Source: Marinobacter sp. SS21
GTDB taxonomy: Bacteria; Pseudomonadota; Gammaproteobacteria; Pseudomonadales; Oleiphilaceae
DNA length: 64,000 bases
Reading direction: 5' to 3'
NCBI RefSeq assembly: GCF_028369065.1
Contig: NZ_JAQNDA010000003.1
Span: 186,001 to 250,000, forward strand
The notes under the pieces were generated by a model that saw nothing but the letters and a program-made list of their open reading frames with translations, searched no databases and was not told the origin of the DNA. This document shows, piece by piece, positions 8,667 through 18,196 of the stretch. The stretch's first letter is position 1, and every line of letters starts with the position of its first letter. Position numbers and translations under genes: made by a program.

Positions 8667-9617
8667 ATGCCCCTGACCAATGCCCACAAGTCAGATCTTT
8701 TACTGGTCTGCGTTACCCTGCTGGCCGCAATCAGTTGGATGTTCTCCAAGGAAGCGGTGCTGTTGATGCCGCCCCTGCTGTTTATGGCCGTACGCTTCAT
8801 CATGGCCGGCGCTATCCTTGCGTTTGCCGCTCGCCGATCCCTCGCCAATCTGACACCAACACAGATAAGACGAGGCATGAGTGTCGGCCTGGTCTTCGGC
8901 ATTGCCATGAGCTTCTGGATCATGGGACTCCACCATGGCACTCACGTGGGCGAAGGCGCCTTTCTGACCAGCCTCGGGGTGGTAATCGTCCCCATCATGG
9001 CAAAGCTGTTCTTCAGGGAAAGCCAGCCGCTGAGCACTTGGTTGGCCATTCCCGTTGCGGTATCCGGGCTGGCTCTGCTGTCACTCAAAAACGGCTTCCG
9101 CCCGGAGGCCGGGCAACTGTTCTTCGTTGCCGCTGCCGCGATCTTTGCCCTGTTCTTTTTGATGAACACCCACGCCGCCAATCATCGGCAAATCGTTCGC
9201 CGAGATGGCACCCAGGTAGAACTGGCGAAAGTCCCGCCGCTACCCCTCTGCACCCTCACCTTACTCACCGTAGGCGCAGTGACGCTGATTGAATCCTTGT
9301 GGCTGGAGCCCTGGCAGCCCACACTCGAATCACTGTCCTGGCCACTGGCATGGTGGGTGATTGCCAGCGCCACCGTCGGAACGGCCGGCCGTTTCTTGCT
9401 TCAGACCTACGCACAGAGCCTGTCCACCCACAGCCACGGCGTGGTGATATTGGTACTGGAGCCAGTGTGGGTGGCCCTCTTTGCCGCTGGCTGGTTCCAG
9501 GAAACCATGGCCCCCACTCAGCTGGCGGGGTGCAGCCTGATCTTCGCCGCACTGCTGATCAACCGCTGGAGCACCCTCAGCAAAGCAATTCGCGGTTGGT
9601 TAAGAAAAATTGCTTGA
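8667..9617 (+). CDS. EamA/DMT-family inner-membrane transporter
   Basis: A 316-residue protein with about ten hydrophobic segments arranged as two five-helix EamA repeats, the drug/metabolite transporter plan. The second repeat includes VGTAGRFLLQTYAQSLSTHSHGVVILVLEPVWVAL-type sequence, with the small-residue and Pro pattern common in these carriers. The AAGG ribosome-binding site lies 6-8 bp before ATG 8667. Such proteins usually export amino acids, metabolites or toxic compounds; the substrate here is unknown. It is followed directly by tRNA-Val, whose promoter overlaps its stop codon. Confidence 0.87.
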   Translation: MPLTNAHKSDLLLVCVTLLAAISWMFSKEAVLLMPPLLFMAVRFIMAGAILAFAARRSLANLTPTQIRRGMSVGLVFGIAMSFWIMGLHHGTHVGEGAFLTSLGVVIVPIMAKLFFRESQPLSTWLAIPVAVSGLALLSLKNGFRPEAGQLFFVAAAAIFALFFLMNTHAANHRQIVRRDGTQVELAKVPPLPLCTLTLLTVGAVTLIESLWLEPWQPTLESLSWPLAWWVIASATVGTAGRFLLQTYAQSLSTHSHGVVILVLEPVWVALFAAGWFQETMAPTQLAGCSLIFAALLINRWSTLSKAIRGWLRKIA

Positions 9618-9642
9618 CCCGCCCCTCGGTTATCAGTAAATT
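9614..9642 (+). promoter_or_regulatory. Promoter of tRNA-Val
   Basis: TTGACC (9614-9619), 17 bp, TAAATT (9637-9642). The predicted start near 9649 lies about 12 bp before the mature tRNA. The -35 hexamer overlaps the stop codon of the upstream EamA gene. Confidence 0.6.
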
Positions 9643-9660
9643 ACGTCCCCGTTGCAGGGC

Positions 9661-9737
<77 letters not shown>

Positions 9738-9747
9738 ATCCTGCAAA

Positions 9748-9788
9748 AAAGTCAGTTACTTACGTTTTACGTAGAACTGGCTTTTTTT
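9748..9788 (+). terminator. Rho-independent terminator after tRNA-Val
   Basis: AGTCAGTT pairs with AACTGGCT (one G-U), with an inner TACGT/ACGTA extension. The stem is flanked by a run of A on the left and seven T on the right, so it could also act from the other side. Confidence 0.8.
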
Positions 9789-9870
9789 ATGCCTGATGAT
9801 CAAGCAAGCCAGCAAGAAAGGTCCGGGGCAACGGTAGTCACCCCGGTGTAAACGGCAGCCCGCCCGCAAA

Positions 9871-10878
9871 TCAGACCTGATAGAAATCCCGATACCAATC
9901 AACAAATCGGGATATCCCCTCCTCCACCGATGTGTCCGGCTTGTACCCCACATCTTCGATCAGCGCATCCACATCCGCGTACGTCGCAGGCACGTCACCG
10001 GCTTGCATGGGCAACAAGTTCTTCTCGGCTTTGCGTCCAAGCTTGTCTTCAATGATCTCGATGAACCGGGACAACTCCACCGGATTGTTGCTGCCAATGT
10101 TGTAGATCCGGTAAGGCGCCTTGCTGGTGCCCGGATCGGGGCGGTCGCCAGACCATTGCCCGTTCGATGTCGCCACGTGATCGAGTGTCCGGATGACACC
10201 CTCTACGATGTCGTCGATGTAGGTAAAATCACGCTTGTGGTGACCATGGTTGAACACGTCGATGGGCTCGCCGGCCAGGATCTTTCGGGTGAAAATGAAC
10301 AAGGCCATATCAGGACGGCCCCAGGGACCATAGACGGTAAAAAAGCGGAGCCCGGTGGTCGGCAACTGGTACAGGTGACTGTAGGTATGGGCCATGAGCT
10401 CATTGGCCTTCTTGGAGGCTGCGTAAAGGCTCACAGGATGATCAACGTTGTCGTGTACCGAGAATGGCATTGCCTCGTTGGCACCGTAGACAGAGCTGCT
10501 GGAGGCGTAAACAAGATGCTTGACCTCATTGTGTCTGCACCCCTCCAGGATATTCATAAAACCTACGAGATTGGCATCCACATAGGCATGCGGGTTTTCC
10601 AGCGAATACCTCACCCCGGCCTGGGCCGCCAGATGCACCACCCGCTCTGGGCGATGCTTCTGAAACAGCGCCGCCATGGCTTCGCGGTCAGCGACGTCAG
10701 TACGCACCTCAGTAAATCCCGGCTTCCCCAACAACCGCTGCAAACGCGCCTCTTTCAACGACACATCGTAATAGTCGTTTACATTATCGACACCAATCAC
10801 CTCATCCCCCCGATCAAGCAGCCGATGCGCCAAATGTGAGCCAATGAAGCCAGCAGTCCCTGTCACCAGAATTTTCAA
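9871..10878 (-). CDS. UDP-glucuronate 4-epimerase (NAD-dependent epimerase)
   Basis: A 335-residue extended short-chain dehydrogenase interconverting UDP-glucuronate and UDP-galacturonate. It has the Rossmann motif [10 protein letters not shown] near the N-terminus, a catalytic YAASK, and [15 protein letters not shown], typical of the LspL/CapI/WbnF group. The start is TTG 10878 ([13 protein letters not shown]), preceded by GGAG; the long N-terminal extension up to 11106 would overlap the upstream gene's 3' end and terminator and is rejected. Together with GalU and Ugd it completes a path to UDP-galacturonate for surface polysaccharide or lipid A modification. Confidence 0.92.
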   Translation of the reverse strand: MKILVTGTAGFIGSHLAHRLLDRGDEVIGVDNVNDYYDVSLKEARLQRLLGKPGFTEVRTDVADREAMAALFQKHRPERVVHLAAQAGVRYSLENPHAYVDANLVGFMNILEGCRHNEVKHLVYASSSSVYGANEAMPFSVHDNVDHPVSLYAASKKANELMAHTYSHLYQLPTTGLRFFTVYGPWGRPDMALFIFTRKILAGEPIDVFNHGHHKRDFTYIDDIVEGVIRTLDHVATSNGQWSGDRPDPGTSKAPYRIYNIGSNNPVELSRFIEIIEDKLGRKAEKNLLPMQAGDVPATYADVDALIEDVGYKPDTSVEEGISRFVDWYRDFYQV

Positions 10879-10980
10879 GGTCTTATCTCCGTAATCCGCG
10901 GAACGAGTCGATGAATTGCATGAGCTTAGAGTGTAGCGAATCAAGCTCGACGGAGGTACCGACTTCGCCGCCAATGAGCC

Positions 10981-11012
10981 ATAAAAAAAGCGCCCATAAG
11001 GCGCTTTTTTTA
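10981..11012 (-). terminator. Rho-independent terminator after the outer-membrane barrel gene
   Basis: GCGCC-CATAA-GGCGC is flanked by an A7 run and a T7 run, so it works on either strand. It lies 18 bp past the barrel gene's stop and about 100 bp before the epimerase start. Confidence 0.9.
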
Positions 11013-11029
11013 TTCGATGCCGAACAGCC

Positions 11030-11764
11030 TCAGAACACCAAACCTGCGCTGAGGAACGGACCGTCAATATCGACGTCCAGCTTGTCATCGTCATCTTCGT
11101 AATCAATGGTCAGCTGACGATAGCCCGCCCGCAGTTGCAGCAGCGACAGTTCGTACTGGCCGTAGACATTGAAGTCGTAAACGGCATCACCACTGTAGGC
11201 GATTCCGTTGATGTCGCCGCCAACAGACACTCCGGTGAACGGCAGATCGAACCGTGCAGCCAGGTAACCCATCGGAACAACGGCGTCGATTTCGGTTTCG
11301 CTGACGGCAAAGACTCCAGCGGTGTCCCGGACGGTCAGCTCACCAGACAGATCCCGGACGGTGAGTCCCAAATCAAGATTGACCCAGTTATCCAGCACTT
11401 CGTAATACAGGGTCAGGTCAAGCTGATCAAGCTCCAGATCCGACTGGACCGTGGTGCCCAACGCGATCCCGTCGAAGTTGGCGCGCAGCTCACCCTCGCC
11501 GTCCAATTCCAGGGAGGTGTAGTTCACCCGTACATTGGGCAGCAGCGGTACCGGGTGCTCAAAATAGAGAGTGACGTTGGCGTTGTCGTCACTGGACAGG
11601 TCCAGATCGTTTTCCAGGTCCACCGCGTCACCATTGGTTGCGGCATCACCGGACACATCCGAATTCCAGTAGCTGACGCTGGCCCCTACGCCGACAATAT
11701 CCGCATGAGCCCAAGAGCCCAACAGGGCCAGAGTACCACCTACCACCAGTATCGATTTACGCAT
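11030..11764 (-). CDS. Outer-membrane beta-barrel protein (TIGR04219-like)
   Basis: A 244-residue exported protein. Residues 1-21 form a signal peptide ([21 protein letters not shown]). The mature part alternates hydrophobic and polar residues in strands ending with aromatic residues, and finishes in Phe (FLSAGLVF), the usual signal for Bam-mediated insertion. It is rich in Asp ([26 protein letters not shown]). Organisation and length match the TIGR04219 barrel family as I recall it. No substrate or partner is known. It is a single-gene unit bounded by a strong terminator. Confidence 0.8.
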   Translation of the reverse strand: MRKSILVVGGTLALLGSWAHADIVGVGASVSYWNSDVSGDAATNGDAVDLENDLDLSSDDNANVTLYFEHPVPLLPNVRVNYTSLELDGEGELRANFDGIALGTTVQSDLELDQLDLTLYYEVLDNWVNLDLGLTVRDLSGELTVRDTAGVFAVSETEIDAVVPMGYLAARFDLPFTGVSVGGDINGIAYSGDAVYDFNVYGQYELSLLQLRAGYRQLTIDYEDDDDKLDVDIDGPFLSAGLVF

Positions 11765-11802
11765 AATTCACCTTTCCAGGGTTGTTGTTATCAATGTCCT
11801 GA

Positions 11803-12516
11803 TCAGTCGAATTCGATTCCAAGTCGACGACCTACTTCTTCGTACATTTCAATGACGTTGCCCAGCCCCTGACGAAAGCGATCCTTATCCATCTTGGTGC
11901 GGGTTTCTTTGTCCCAGATGCGACAGCCGTCCGGACTGAATTCATCACCCAGTACGACTTGACCGCCGGAACGACCAAATTCCAGCTTGTAATCCACCAG
12001 CAGCATACCGGCGTCGTCAAACAGGGATTTGAGCACGTCGTTGACCTGGTAGGTCAGCTCCTTCATTCGAGCCAGTTCTGACTCAGTCGCCCAACCGAAG
12101 CTCACCGCCAGGGATTCGTTGACCATCGGGTCATGCAGCGCATCGTTCTTCAGGAACAGTTCGTAAGTCGGCGGAGTCAGGGTCTGCCCCTCTTCCACGC
12201 CCAAACGACGACAGAGACTCCCCGCAGAGACATTACGAACCACACATTCCACTGGGATCATATCCAGATTCTTCACCAGGGATTCGGTCGGAGACAGCAG
12301 CCCCTCGAAGTGGGTCGGCACACCGGCATCCTCCAGCTTCTGCATGATGAACGCATTGAAGCGATTATTCACCATCCCCTTCCGGCTCAACTGTTCTTTC
12401 TTTTCACCGTCGAAGGCCGAGGTGTCATCACGAAATTCCAGGACAAACCGGTCCGGATCGTCGGTCCGGTACACCGATTTGGCTTTACCCGCGTAAAGCT
12501 CTTCACGCTTTTCCAT
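11803..12516 (-). CDS. purC: SAICAR synthase PurC
   Basis: A 237-residue enzyme of purine synthesis that joins CAIR and aspartate to form SAICAR. It shows the family N-terminus ([28 protein letters not shown]), then [13 protein letters not shown] and the C-terminal [12 protein letters not shown]. Length matches E. coli PurC. It lies 40 bp after bamC in the dapA-bamC-purC order known from pseudomonads, so it probably shares their mRNA. Confidence 0.97.
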   Translation of the reverse strand: MEKREELYAGKAKSVYRTDDPDRFVLEFRDDTSAFDGEKKEQLSRKGMVNNRFNAFIMQKLEDAGVPTHFEGLLSPTESLVKNLDMIPVECVVRNVSAGSLCRRLGVEEGQTLTPPTYELFLKNDALHDPMVNESLAVSFGWATESELARMKELTYQVNDVLKSLFDDAGMLLVDYKLEFGRSGGQVVLGDEFSPDGCRIWDKETRTKMDKDRFRQGLGNVIEMYEEVGRRLGIEFD

Positions 12517-12555
12517 TTCTTTTCTCCGACAACGGCTTGTGACCGTTTTAACAAA

Positions 12556-13638
12556 TTAGTACAGGTATTCGAACAGTCGACTCAATAGCATCGCGGATCG
12601 ATCGACGCCTTGGTGATCCGGCGCGCGTCCGGCCGTCACCAGGATAGCGTTGTCACTGACCTGAAGCTGGACATGAAAGGTGTACACAGGCTCCGGCTCG
12701 TCGCCAAACCAGTCGAACCATCCGCTCGTTTTCTCACTGCGGGATCGGAAATCGACATAGAACTGCCCGGCACTCCGGTCAAGGTCGACCACTTGAACCC
12801 CCGCGTCAGCCAGGGCTCGCTTCACCTCGCCCCAGGCCCGGTCAAAGGCCAGGTCCATGCGAATTGCAACCGGCTGTTCAGCTTCTGAAAGCATGCGCAC
12901 CCGAGGCTCGCTGGCCATCCCCAGCGCCGCCCGCGAGTAGGATTTGGTGTCGACCCGGGCCTGCAAGAAGCTCGAGAGATCCTCCAGCAACGCCCTCTCT
13001 ATTTCCAATCGTTCGACCGTCGATTGCCAGGGGATCAACTCTGAAGGGCTACCCTGCACTTGCCGGGGACGTAGCTGGACTTCGGTGGTCTTACGGCGAA
13101 CGCCTGGCGCAACCCGGGCTTGCAGCAACACTTTTGGCTCCGTCTGGCCGCCATCCTCGAGCCCCACCAGCGCGCGGGCGTTGCGGCTGTAGTTGGCCAG
13201 CTCCGTTTGCACCAGGCCCAGCTGTGGACTGTCGTGGGCAACGCCAAAACCGCGATCGCTTAAATAGGCGGTCACCCCGGGCCAGACCTGCCCGGGCAGC
13301 TCGTTAATCAACAGCCAGACCTGGTCATCCAGCTGCTCAATCAGATAGTTCTGCTCGAGAATCTCTGCGGTCATATCCGGCGGAGCGGGTAACTCATCGG
13401 CAAACATTCGCCCGCCTTTGCTGGCCTCAACTTCGCGAATGGGATAGGCGTTGCCGATTCGGTCCCGTTGACGCTCGCCAACGGTGTCAAGCGCCTCTCC
13501 TTCCGGCGCATCAACATACCGCAGCGATCGATCTTCCAGCATGCCACAGCCGGACAACCCTGCGGTCAGAGCTATACTGACCGCAAATCCGGCGAGAACA
13601 CCGCGTTGGTGTATCTTCCTGAACGGTACTGCTCCCAT
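12556..13638 (-). CDS. bamC: Outer membrane assembly lipoprotein BamC
   Basis: A 360-residue lipoprotein of the BAM complex. ATG 13638 was chosen because it has GGAGAGG 7 bp upstream and places the signal peptide at the N-terminus; longer starts overlap dapA. The lipobox LSGC is followed by the conserved unstructured lasso (MLEDRSLRYVDAPEGE), which contacts BamD. Two helix-grip domains follow (roughly residues 90-210 and 240-355). It lies 34 bp after dapA. Confidence 0.92.
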   Translation of the reverse strand: MGAVPFRKIHQRGVLAGFAVSIALTAGLSGCGMLEDRSLRYVDAPEGEALDTVGERQRDRIGNAYPIREVEASKGGRMFADELPAPPDMTAEILEQNYLIEQLDDQVWLLINELPGQVWPGVTAYLSDRGFGVAHDSPQLGLVQTELANYSRNARALVGLEDGGQTEPKVLLQARVAPGVRRKTTEVQLRPRQVQGSPSELIPWQSTVERLEIERALLEDLSSFLQARVDTKSYSRAALGMASEPRVRMLSEAEQPVAIRMDLAFDRAWGEVKRALADAGVQVVDLDRSAGQFYVDFRSRSEKTSGWFDWFGDEPEPVYTFHVQLQVSDNAILVTAGRAPDHQGVDRSAMLLSRLFEYLY

Positions 13639-13672
13639 CAGGCCTCTCCAGTTGGTGAATTGGGAAACGGCC

Positions 13673-14548
13673 TCAAAGAACGCCCGCGGCATTGAGCGCG
13701 CCTTCGACTTCAGCATGGAATTTTTCATTCAAAACCGTCAGAGGAAGCCGGATTCCCTCGCCAATCAGGCCCATGCGATTCAAGGCCCACTTCACCGGGA
13801 TCGGGTTGGCTTCCAGGAACAGCTTGTGATTTAGCGGCATCAACAGATCATTCAGGCGGTTCGTTTCGTTACGATCCCCCGCCATGGCCGCGCGACAAAG
13901 ATCCGCCATAGCACGGGGCGCCACGTTCGATGTCACCGAGATATTGCCCTTGGCACCGGCCAACATCAGCTCGGCAGCGGTTGCGTCATCGCCGGAATAG
14001 ACCGCGAGGCGCCCGTCGACTGCCTTGATCAACTCAATGCCACGAGGAATATTACCGGTGGCATCTTTAATACCCACAATATTGGGGATATCCGCCAATC
14101 GCACCACCGTCTCGTTCAGCATGTCACAAGCGGTGCGTCCGGGTACGTTGTATAGGATCTGGTCGACGGGTACAGCTTCAGCAATCGCCCGGTAGTGCTG
14201 ATACAAACCTTCCTGGCTTGGCTTGTTGTAGTACGGCACCACAAGCAAACAGGCGTCAGCGCCAAGCTTATGCGCTTCGCTGGTGAGCTCGATGGCCTCT
14301 CGCGTACTGTTTGCGCCAGTTCCGGCAATGACCGGAATACGGCCCTTGACCCGTTTGATGATGTGACCGATCGCCTGACAGTGCTCTTGTGGATCCAGGG
14401 TTGCGGATTCACCGGTGGTGCCTACGGCTACGATACCGTCGGTTCCATTCTCAATATGAAAGTCCACCAGTGCGTCCAGATGCTCCCAGTGGATGCTGCC
14501 ATCCGGATGCATGGGCGTCACCAGAGCGACGAGGCTACCAGTAATCAT
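13673..14548 (-). CDS. dapA: 4-hydroxy-tetrahydrodipicolinate synthase DapA
   Basis: A 291-residue class I aldolase-fold enzyme that condenses pyruvate with aspartate semialdehyde in lysine and peptidoglycan precursor synthesis. The Schiff-base lysine is in GIKDATGN, the catalytic Tyr in LYNVPGRT and the GTTGE motif near residue 43. ATG 14548 has GGAG upstream and gives the expected start MITGSLVALVTPM. It heads the dapA-bamC-purC unit and is divergent from bcp. Confidence 0.97.
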   Translation of the reverse strand: MITGSLVALVTPMHPDGSIHWEHLDALVDFHIENGTDGIVAVGTTGESATLDPQEHCQAIGHIIKRVKGRIPVIAGTGANSTREAIELTSEAHKLGADACLLVVPYYNKPSQEGLYQHYRAIAEAVPVDQILYNVPGRTACDMLNETVVRLADIPNIVGIKDATGNIPRGIELIKAVDGRLAVYSGDDATAAELMLAGAKGNISVTSNVAPRAMADLCRAAMAGDRNETNRLNDLLMPLNHKLFLEANPIPVKWALNRMGLIGEGIRLPLTVLNEKFHAEVEGALNAAGVL

Positions 14549-14622
14549 AAAGACTCCGTCCAGATAAAACGGATATGGTAATGTTGGGTGCGAACTGACA
14601 CAAGGGAAATAGAGGAGAACCC

Positions 14623-15093
14623 ATGTCTGCGGTAGAACTGAACAAGCCGGTCCCCGATTTTGAAGCACAAGCCACGGAATCCCAGGCCGTCCGGCTATCG
14701 GACTTCAAGGGCCAGAAAAACCTGGTGATCTACTTTTACCCCAAGGACAACACCCCTGGCTGCACCACTGAAGGTCAGGATTTTCGGGACCGCTTCGGCG
14801 ACTTCAAGGCTAACGACACCGTCATTTTCGGCGTCTCCCGGGACAGCCTCAAGGTGCACTCGAATTTCCGCACCAAGCACGAGTTTCCCTTCCAGCTCAT
14901 TTCCGATCCCGATGAAACCCTCTGCAAACACTTTGACGTCATCAAGCTCAAGAAACTCTACGGCAAAGAATACATGGGCATCGACCGCAGCACCTTTCTG
15001 ATCGACAAAGAAGGCGTGCTGCGTCGGAAATGGCGCTCAGTCAAGGTTAAAGGCCACGTCGAAGAGGTCCTCGAGGCTGCCAGCAACCTCTAA
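14623..15093 (+). CDS. bcp: Thioredoxin-dependent peroxiredoxin (Bcp/PrxQ)
   Basis: A 156-residue peroxiredoxin reducing hydroperoxides. The peroxidatic Cys47 lies in PKDNTPGCTTEG. The usual PrxQ resolving Cys five residues later is absent (Gln52 is there). The only other Cys is Cys101 in DPDETLCKHF, so this is either a 1-Cys enzyme or one with a displaced resolving Cys. It is divergent from dapA with a 74-bp shared upstream region, an arrangement common near dapA in gammaproteobacteria. Confidence 0.95.
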   Translation: MSAVELNKPVPDFEAQATESQAVRLSDFKGQKNLVIYFYPKDNTPGCTTEGQDFRDRFGDFKANDTVIFGVSRDSLKVHSNFRTKHEFPFQLISDPDETLCKHFDVIKLKKLYGKEYMGIDRSTFLIDKEGVLRRKWRSVKVKGHVEEVLEAASNL

Positions 15094-15151
15094 CAGCCAT
15101 CTCCAGGAAGCCCTGATCCAGGCCGGACCCTCTCTGGCGCTCAGGGGCTCC

Positions 15152-16240
15152 CTAACCTTTCTCCACCGCAGAGGGTGGAGAAAGGTCATTCTTCACCGGC
15201 CAGGCGGAGAAGATAGCCTTCAGCATGGTCGCCAAAGGAATGGCAAAAAACACCCCCCACAGACCCCAGATTCCGCCGAAGAACAACACCGCGACAATGA
15301 TGACCACCGGATGAAGGTTATTGACCTCCGAAAACAGTACCGGCACAAGCACGTTGCCATCCAGACCCTGAATGATCCCGTACACCACCATCACCCAGAT
15401 GAAATGACTCCCCCAACCAAATGCGAACAGGGCGATCATGGCCACCGGAAGCGTCACCACTGCCGCGCCAATGTAGGGAATCACAACACTCAGGCCCACC
15501 AGCAGCGACAACAGGGCTGCATAAGGCACCCCTAGGAGCTTGAACGAGATGTAGGTGGCGCCACCAACGATCAGGATCTCCACGGCCTTGCCCCGGACAT
15601 AATTGGCGCACTGCAGATTGACTTCATCCCAGATATGCAACATCAACGGCCGCTGGTGGGGCAGCAGACGCGCAATGGCGCCAAGCAACAGCTCTCGGTC
15701 CTTGAGGAAGAAAAACACCAATATCGGCAATAGGACCATGTAGATCAAAACCGCCACCAGATCCGGGATACTGGACAGGGAGAAGGACACCAGCCACTGG
15801 GTCAGACGTGCCGCTTCGCTGGTGACCTCGTGGAACACGGTATTGACCGCGTCGATTGACACCAGGTTGGGGTATTGCTCCGGTAACAATTCCAGATAGC
15901 TTTGCAATTCCCGGAAAATACGCGGCGCTTCACCGGCAAGCGCAGTAACCTGAGTCCACACCAGCGGCAGCAGCCCGAACAGAAAACCCACAAGCACGCC
16001 CAGGAATACCAGGAACACCCCGACAATGGCGACCGTTTCCGGTATGCCCCAGGCGGTCAATCTTGCCACCAGCCCCTGAAGGATGAAGGCGACGATAACG
16101 GCAGCGATGACCGGCGCCAGCATGGCACCGAAAAAGATGATCGCCAGCGTCCCAACCACCAACAGCAGCAGAAGGATGACCGCTTCGTCATCTGAAAAGT
16201 ATTTGTCGACAAGACCGCGTAAAATTCTAACCATTAACAA
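15152..16240 (-). CDS. AI-2E family (PerM/YhhT-type) membrane protein
   Basis: A 362-residue polytopic inner-membrane protein with about eight hydrophobic segments: a pair near residues 20-60, a third near 65-95, a central soluble part (about 95-150) and a C-terminal group ending GGIWGLWGVFFAIPLATMLKAI. These features define the AI-2E transporter/PerM family. Members have been linked to AI-2 export or Na+/H+ antiport; neither role can be assigned here. It is convergent with bcp and shares a leftward run with tusA. Confidence 0.88.
   Translation of the reverse strand: MLMVRILRGLVDKYFSDDEAVILLLLLVVGTLAIIFFGAMLAPVIAAVIVAFILQGLVARLTAWGIPETVAIVGVFLVFLGVLVGFLFGLLPLVWTQVTALAGEAPRIFRELQSYLELLPEQYPNLVSIDAVNTVFHEVTSEAARLTQWLVSFSLSSIPDLVAVLIYMVLLPILVFFFLKDRELLLGAIARLLPHQRPLMLHIWDEVNLQCANYVRGKAVEILIVGGATYISFKLLGVPYAALLSLLVGLSVVIPYIGAAVVTLPVAMIALFAFGWGSHFIWVMVVYGIIQGLDGNVLVPVLFSEVNNLHPVVIIVAVLFFGGIWGLWGVFFAIPLATMLKAIFSAWPVKNDLSPPSAVEKG
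15156..15185. terminator. 12-bp perfect hairpin overlapping the end of the AI-2E gene
   Basis: CCTTTCTCCACC and GGTGGAGAAAGG form a perfect 12-bp stem with a 6-nt loop. It lies inside the last ten codons of the minus-strand gene and between it and convergent bcp. There is no U-run, so it may protect RNA 3' ends rather than terminate. Confidence 0.55.
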
Positions 16241-16252
16241 CTCCGTCGGGAC

Positions 16253-16489
16253 TTAGGGCTGGCCGCACCGTATCACGAACCGGTAGTTGCCGTCGGATTC
16301 CGAGCTACTCACCAATTCGTGGCAGGACAATTTGAGAAACGCCGGAATATCCCGGGCCGACCCGGCATCGGTAGCAACCACTTCGAGCAGTTGGCCCGGC
16401 GTCATGGCATTCAACTCCAGCTTGGTTTTCAGAAGAGGCATGGGGCACTGGAGACCCGTTGCATCCAGAGTTTTATCGGCGTGTGTCAT
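16253..16489 (-). CDS. tusA: Sulfur carrier protein TusA
   Basis: A 78-residue sulfurtransferase in the relay that delivers sulfur for tRNA thiolation and cofactors. The N-terminal TLDATGLQCPMPLLKTK has the active Cys15 followed by Pro, the family hallmark. ATG 16489 was chosen over the longer ORF because AGGA lies upstream and the N-terminus then matches known TusA. The 12-bp gap to the permease gene suggests cotranscription. The usual next step, TusBCD-TusE, is not in this window. Confidence 0.92.
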   Translation of the reverse strand: MTHADKTLDATGLQCPMPLLKTKLELNAMTPGQLLEVVATDAGSARDIPAFLKLSCHELVSSSESDGNYRFVIRCGQP

Positions 16490-16661
16490 TAAGATCCTGA
16501 ACGCTGCTGTCGGACTAAAAAAGCCACTATCGGAAGTAAGCTGCATTATGCCGTTGACGCAGGCGGATTGCACCACACGGCGGGCCTTCACAGCGCTGCA
16601 GAAACCTGTTTTATTAACAGGCAGTTGGAACTTTTTCTACGGAGCCATATTCGGAAGCACT

Positions 16662-18149
16662 ATGAGCGACACCCCTGTGACCAACATCCCCGTGAAGCGC
16701 CGTATCGAGCGCTTTTGCATACGCAGCGCCCTCGCCGCCGCCCTGCTGACCCAGGCGGTGCAACCGGTTTGGGCCAATGATCAGCCGCTACCCACTTTTG
16801 GCGGCCTTGGTGGCGGCATTATCTCAGATCAGCTGGAAGTGGAGATCGGCCAACAGGTATTGAGCTCGCTGAGGCGTTCGGCGCCGCAGATTCAGGACCC
16901 GCTAACCGCGGACTATGCCCAGACCCTGGTGCACCGACTCCTGCCCTCCGTGCCACTGAACGACAAACACCTCACCCTGATCATGATCGATAGCCCCGAC
17001 CTCAACGCATTCGCGGTCCCAGGCAACATCGTTGGCGTAAACGGCGGACTTTTTCTGAGCTCCGACAGCGAGCAGCAATTCGCGTCGGTCCTCGCACACG
17101 AACTCGCACACCTGAGCCAGCGCCACTTCGCCCGCAGGCTCGAGCAGCAGGAAAATACCGCCCCCATGGCGTTGGCCGGAATGATCGCAGGAATCGTGCT
17201 ATCCGCAGTGACCAAGTCTGACATCGGTGTCGCCGCCATTGCCGGAACCCAGGCTTTGTCCATTCAGAATATGCTGCAGTACAGTCGAGCCCACGAACAG
17301 GAGGCAGACCGAATTGGCTTACAGATCATGGCGGACGCAGACCTGGACCCCCGGGGAATGCCGGCGATGTTTGAGCAGATGATGAAGCAGAACCGGCTCC
17401 AGGGAAGCCATGTGCCCGAGTACCTGTCCACTCACCCCTTGACCCAGAGCCGCGTCTCCGACACCCGATCAAGAGCTGAGCAATACCCATCCAGGGAGGT
17501 TCCGGACAGCCTGGAGTACCACTTGATCCGGGCCCGCATGCAAGCCCATTATGCCGAGACCCCGTCGACCGGAACCGAACATTTCAAACGGCTCCAGCGG
17601 CATCCTGACGGAGCGCGTAATCCGGCGGTTGGCTACGGATTGGCGGTTGCCTATCTGAGCAACGATCAGCCAGAACTGGCCGTCGCCGAATTGCAAACCC
17701 TGCTGAACAAGCACCCCGGCCGCATTACCTTTCAGGTTACGCTTGCCGAAGCACTGCTCCGCATGGAGCATCGCCAAGACGCCAACACCCTGATGCGGGA
17801 AGCACTGAAACGCAATCCGGACAATTACCCGATTACTGAGATGCTCGCCCGAACGGAGTTGGACACCGGCAACACTGCGGCTGCGGTCGCCGCTTTAAAG
17901 AAATTGACCCGACAGTTCCCGGAGCGCGAGCATCTCTGGTTGAGACTGGTGGAAGCGGAAGGCCAGGCCCGCAACATTGTTGGCGTGCATCAGGCCCAGG
18001 CGGAGTACGAACTGTTAATGGGAGACCTGTCGGCCGCCCGCCGCCAGTTACTGCAAGCCCAGGAACGGGTCGCGCCCGGCACTCCGGCTCACCAGGCCAT
18101 CACAGAGCGCCTGAATTCAGTGGCGAGTGCGCTCTCACGTCGGCAATAG
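16662..18149 (+). CDS. bepA: M48-family periplasmic metalloprotease with TPR tail (BepA-like)
   Basis: A 495-residue exported protease/chaperone. The signal sequence ends near residue 38 (QAVQPVWA). The zinc motif HELAH is at residues 146-150, with the third ligand in EQEADRIG about 60 residues later. The C-terminal half (about 290-490) is a series of TPR-like helices. BepA helps assemble LptD and degrades stalled outer-membrane proteins. ATG 16662 has GGAAG upstream; the long upstream in-frame extension overlaps tusA and is rejected. Divergent from tusA, convergent with nadA. Confidence 0.9.
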   Translation: MSDTPVTNIPVKRRIERFCIRSALAAALLTQAVQPVWANDQPLPTFGGLGGGIISDQLEVEIGQQVLSSLRRSAPQIQDPLTADYAQTLVHRLLPSVPLNDKHLTLIMIDSPDLNAFAVPGNIVGVNGGLFLSSDSEQQFASVLAHELAHLSQRHFARRLEQQENTAPMALAGMIAGIVLSAVTKSDIGVAAIAGTQALSIQNMLQYSRAHEQEADRIGLQIMADADLDPRGMPAMFEQMMKQNRLQGSHVPEYLSTHPLTQSRVSDTRSRAEQYPSREVPDSLEYHLIRARMQAHYAETPSTGTEHFKRLQRHPDGARNPAVGYGLAVAYLSNDQPELAVAELQTLLNKHPGRITFQVTLAEALLRMEHRQDANTLMREALKRNPDNYPITEMLARTELDTGNTAAAVAALKKLTRQFPEREHLWLRLVEAEGQARNIVGVHQAQAEYELLMGDLSAARRQLLQAQERVAPGTPAHQAITERLNSVASALSRRQ

Positions 18150-18196
18150 CAAACCTCGCCAGCAACAACAAGCCACTCCAGCAATGATGAGCCAGA

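Noticed and set aside
10879..11106. N-terminal extension of the UDP-glucuronate epimerase
   Set aside because: It crosses a strong terminator and the end of the upstream gene; the TTG at 10878 with GGAG gives the family N-terminus.
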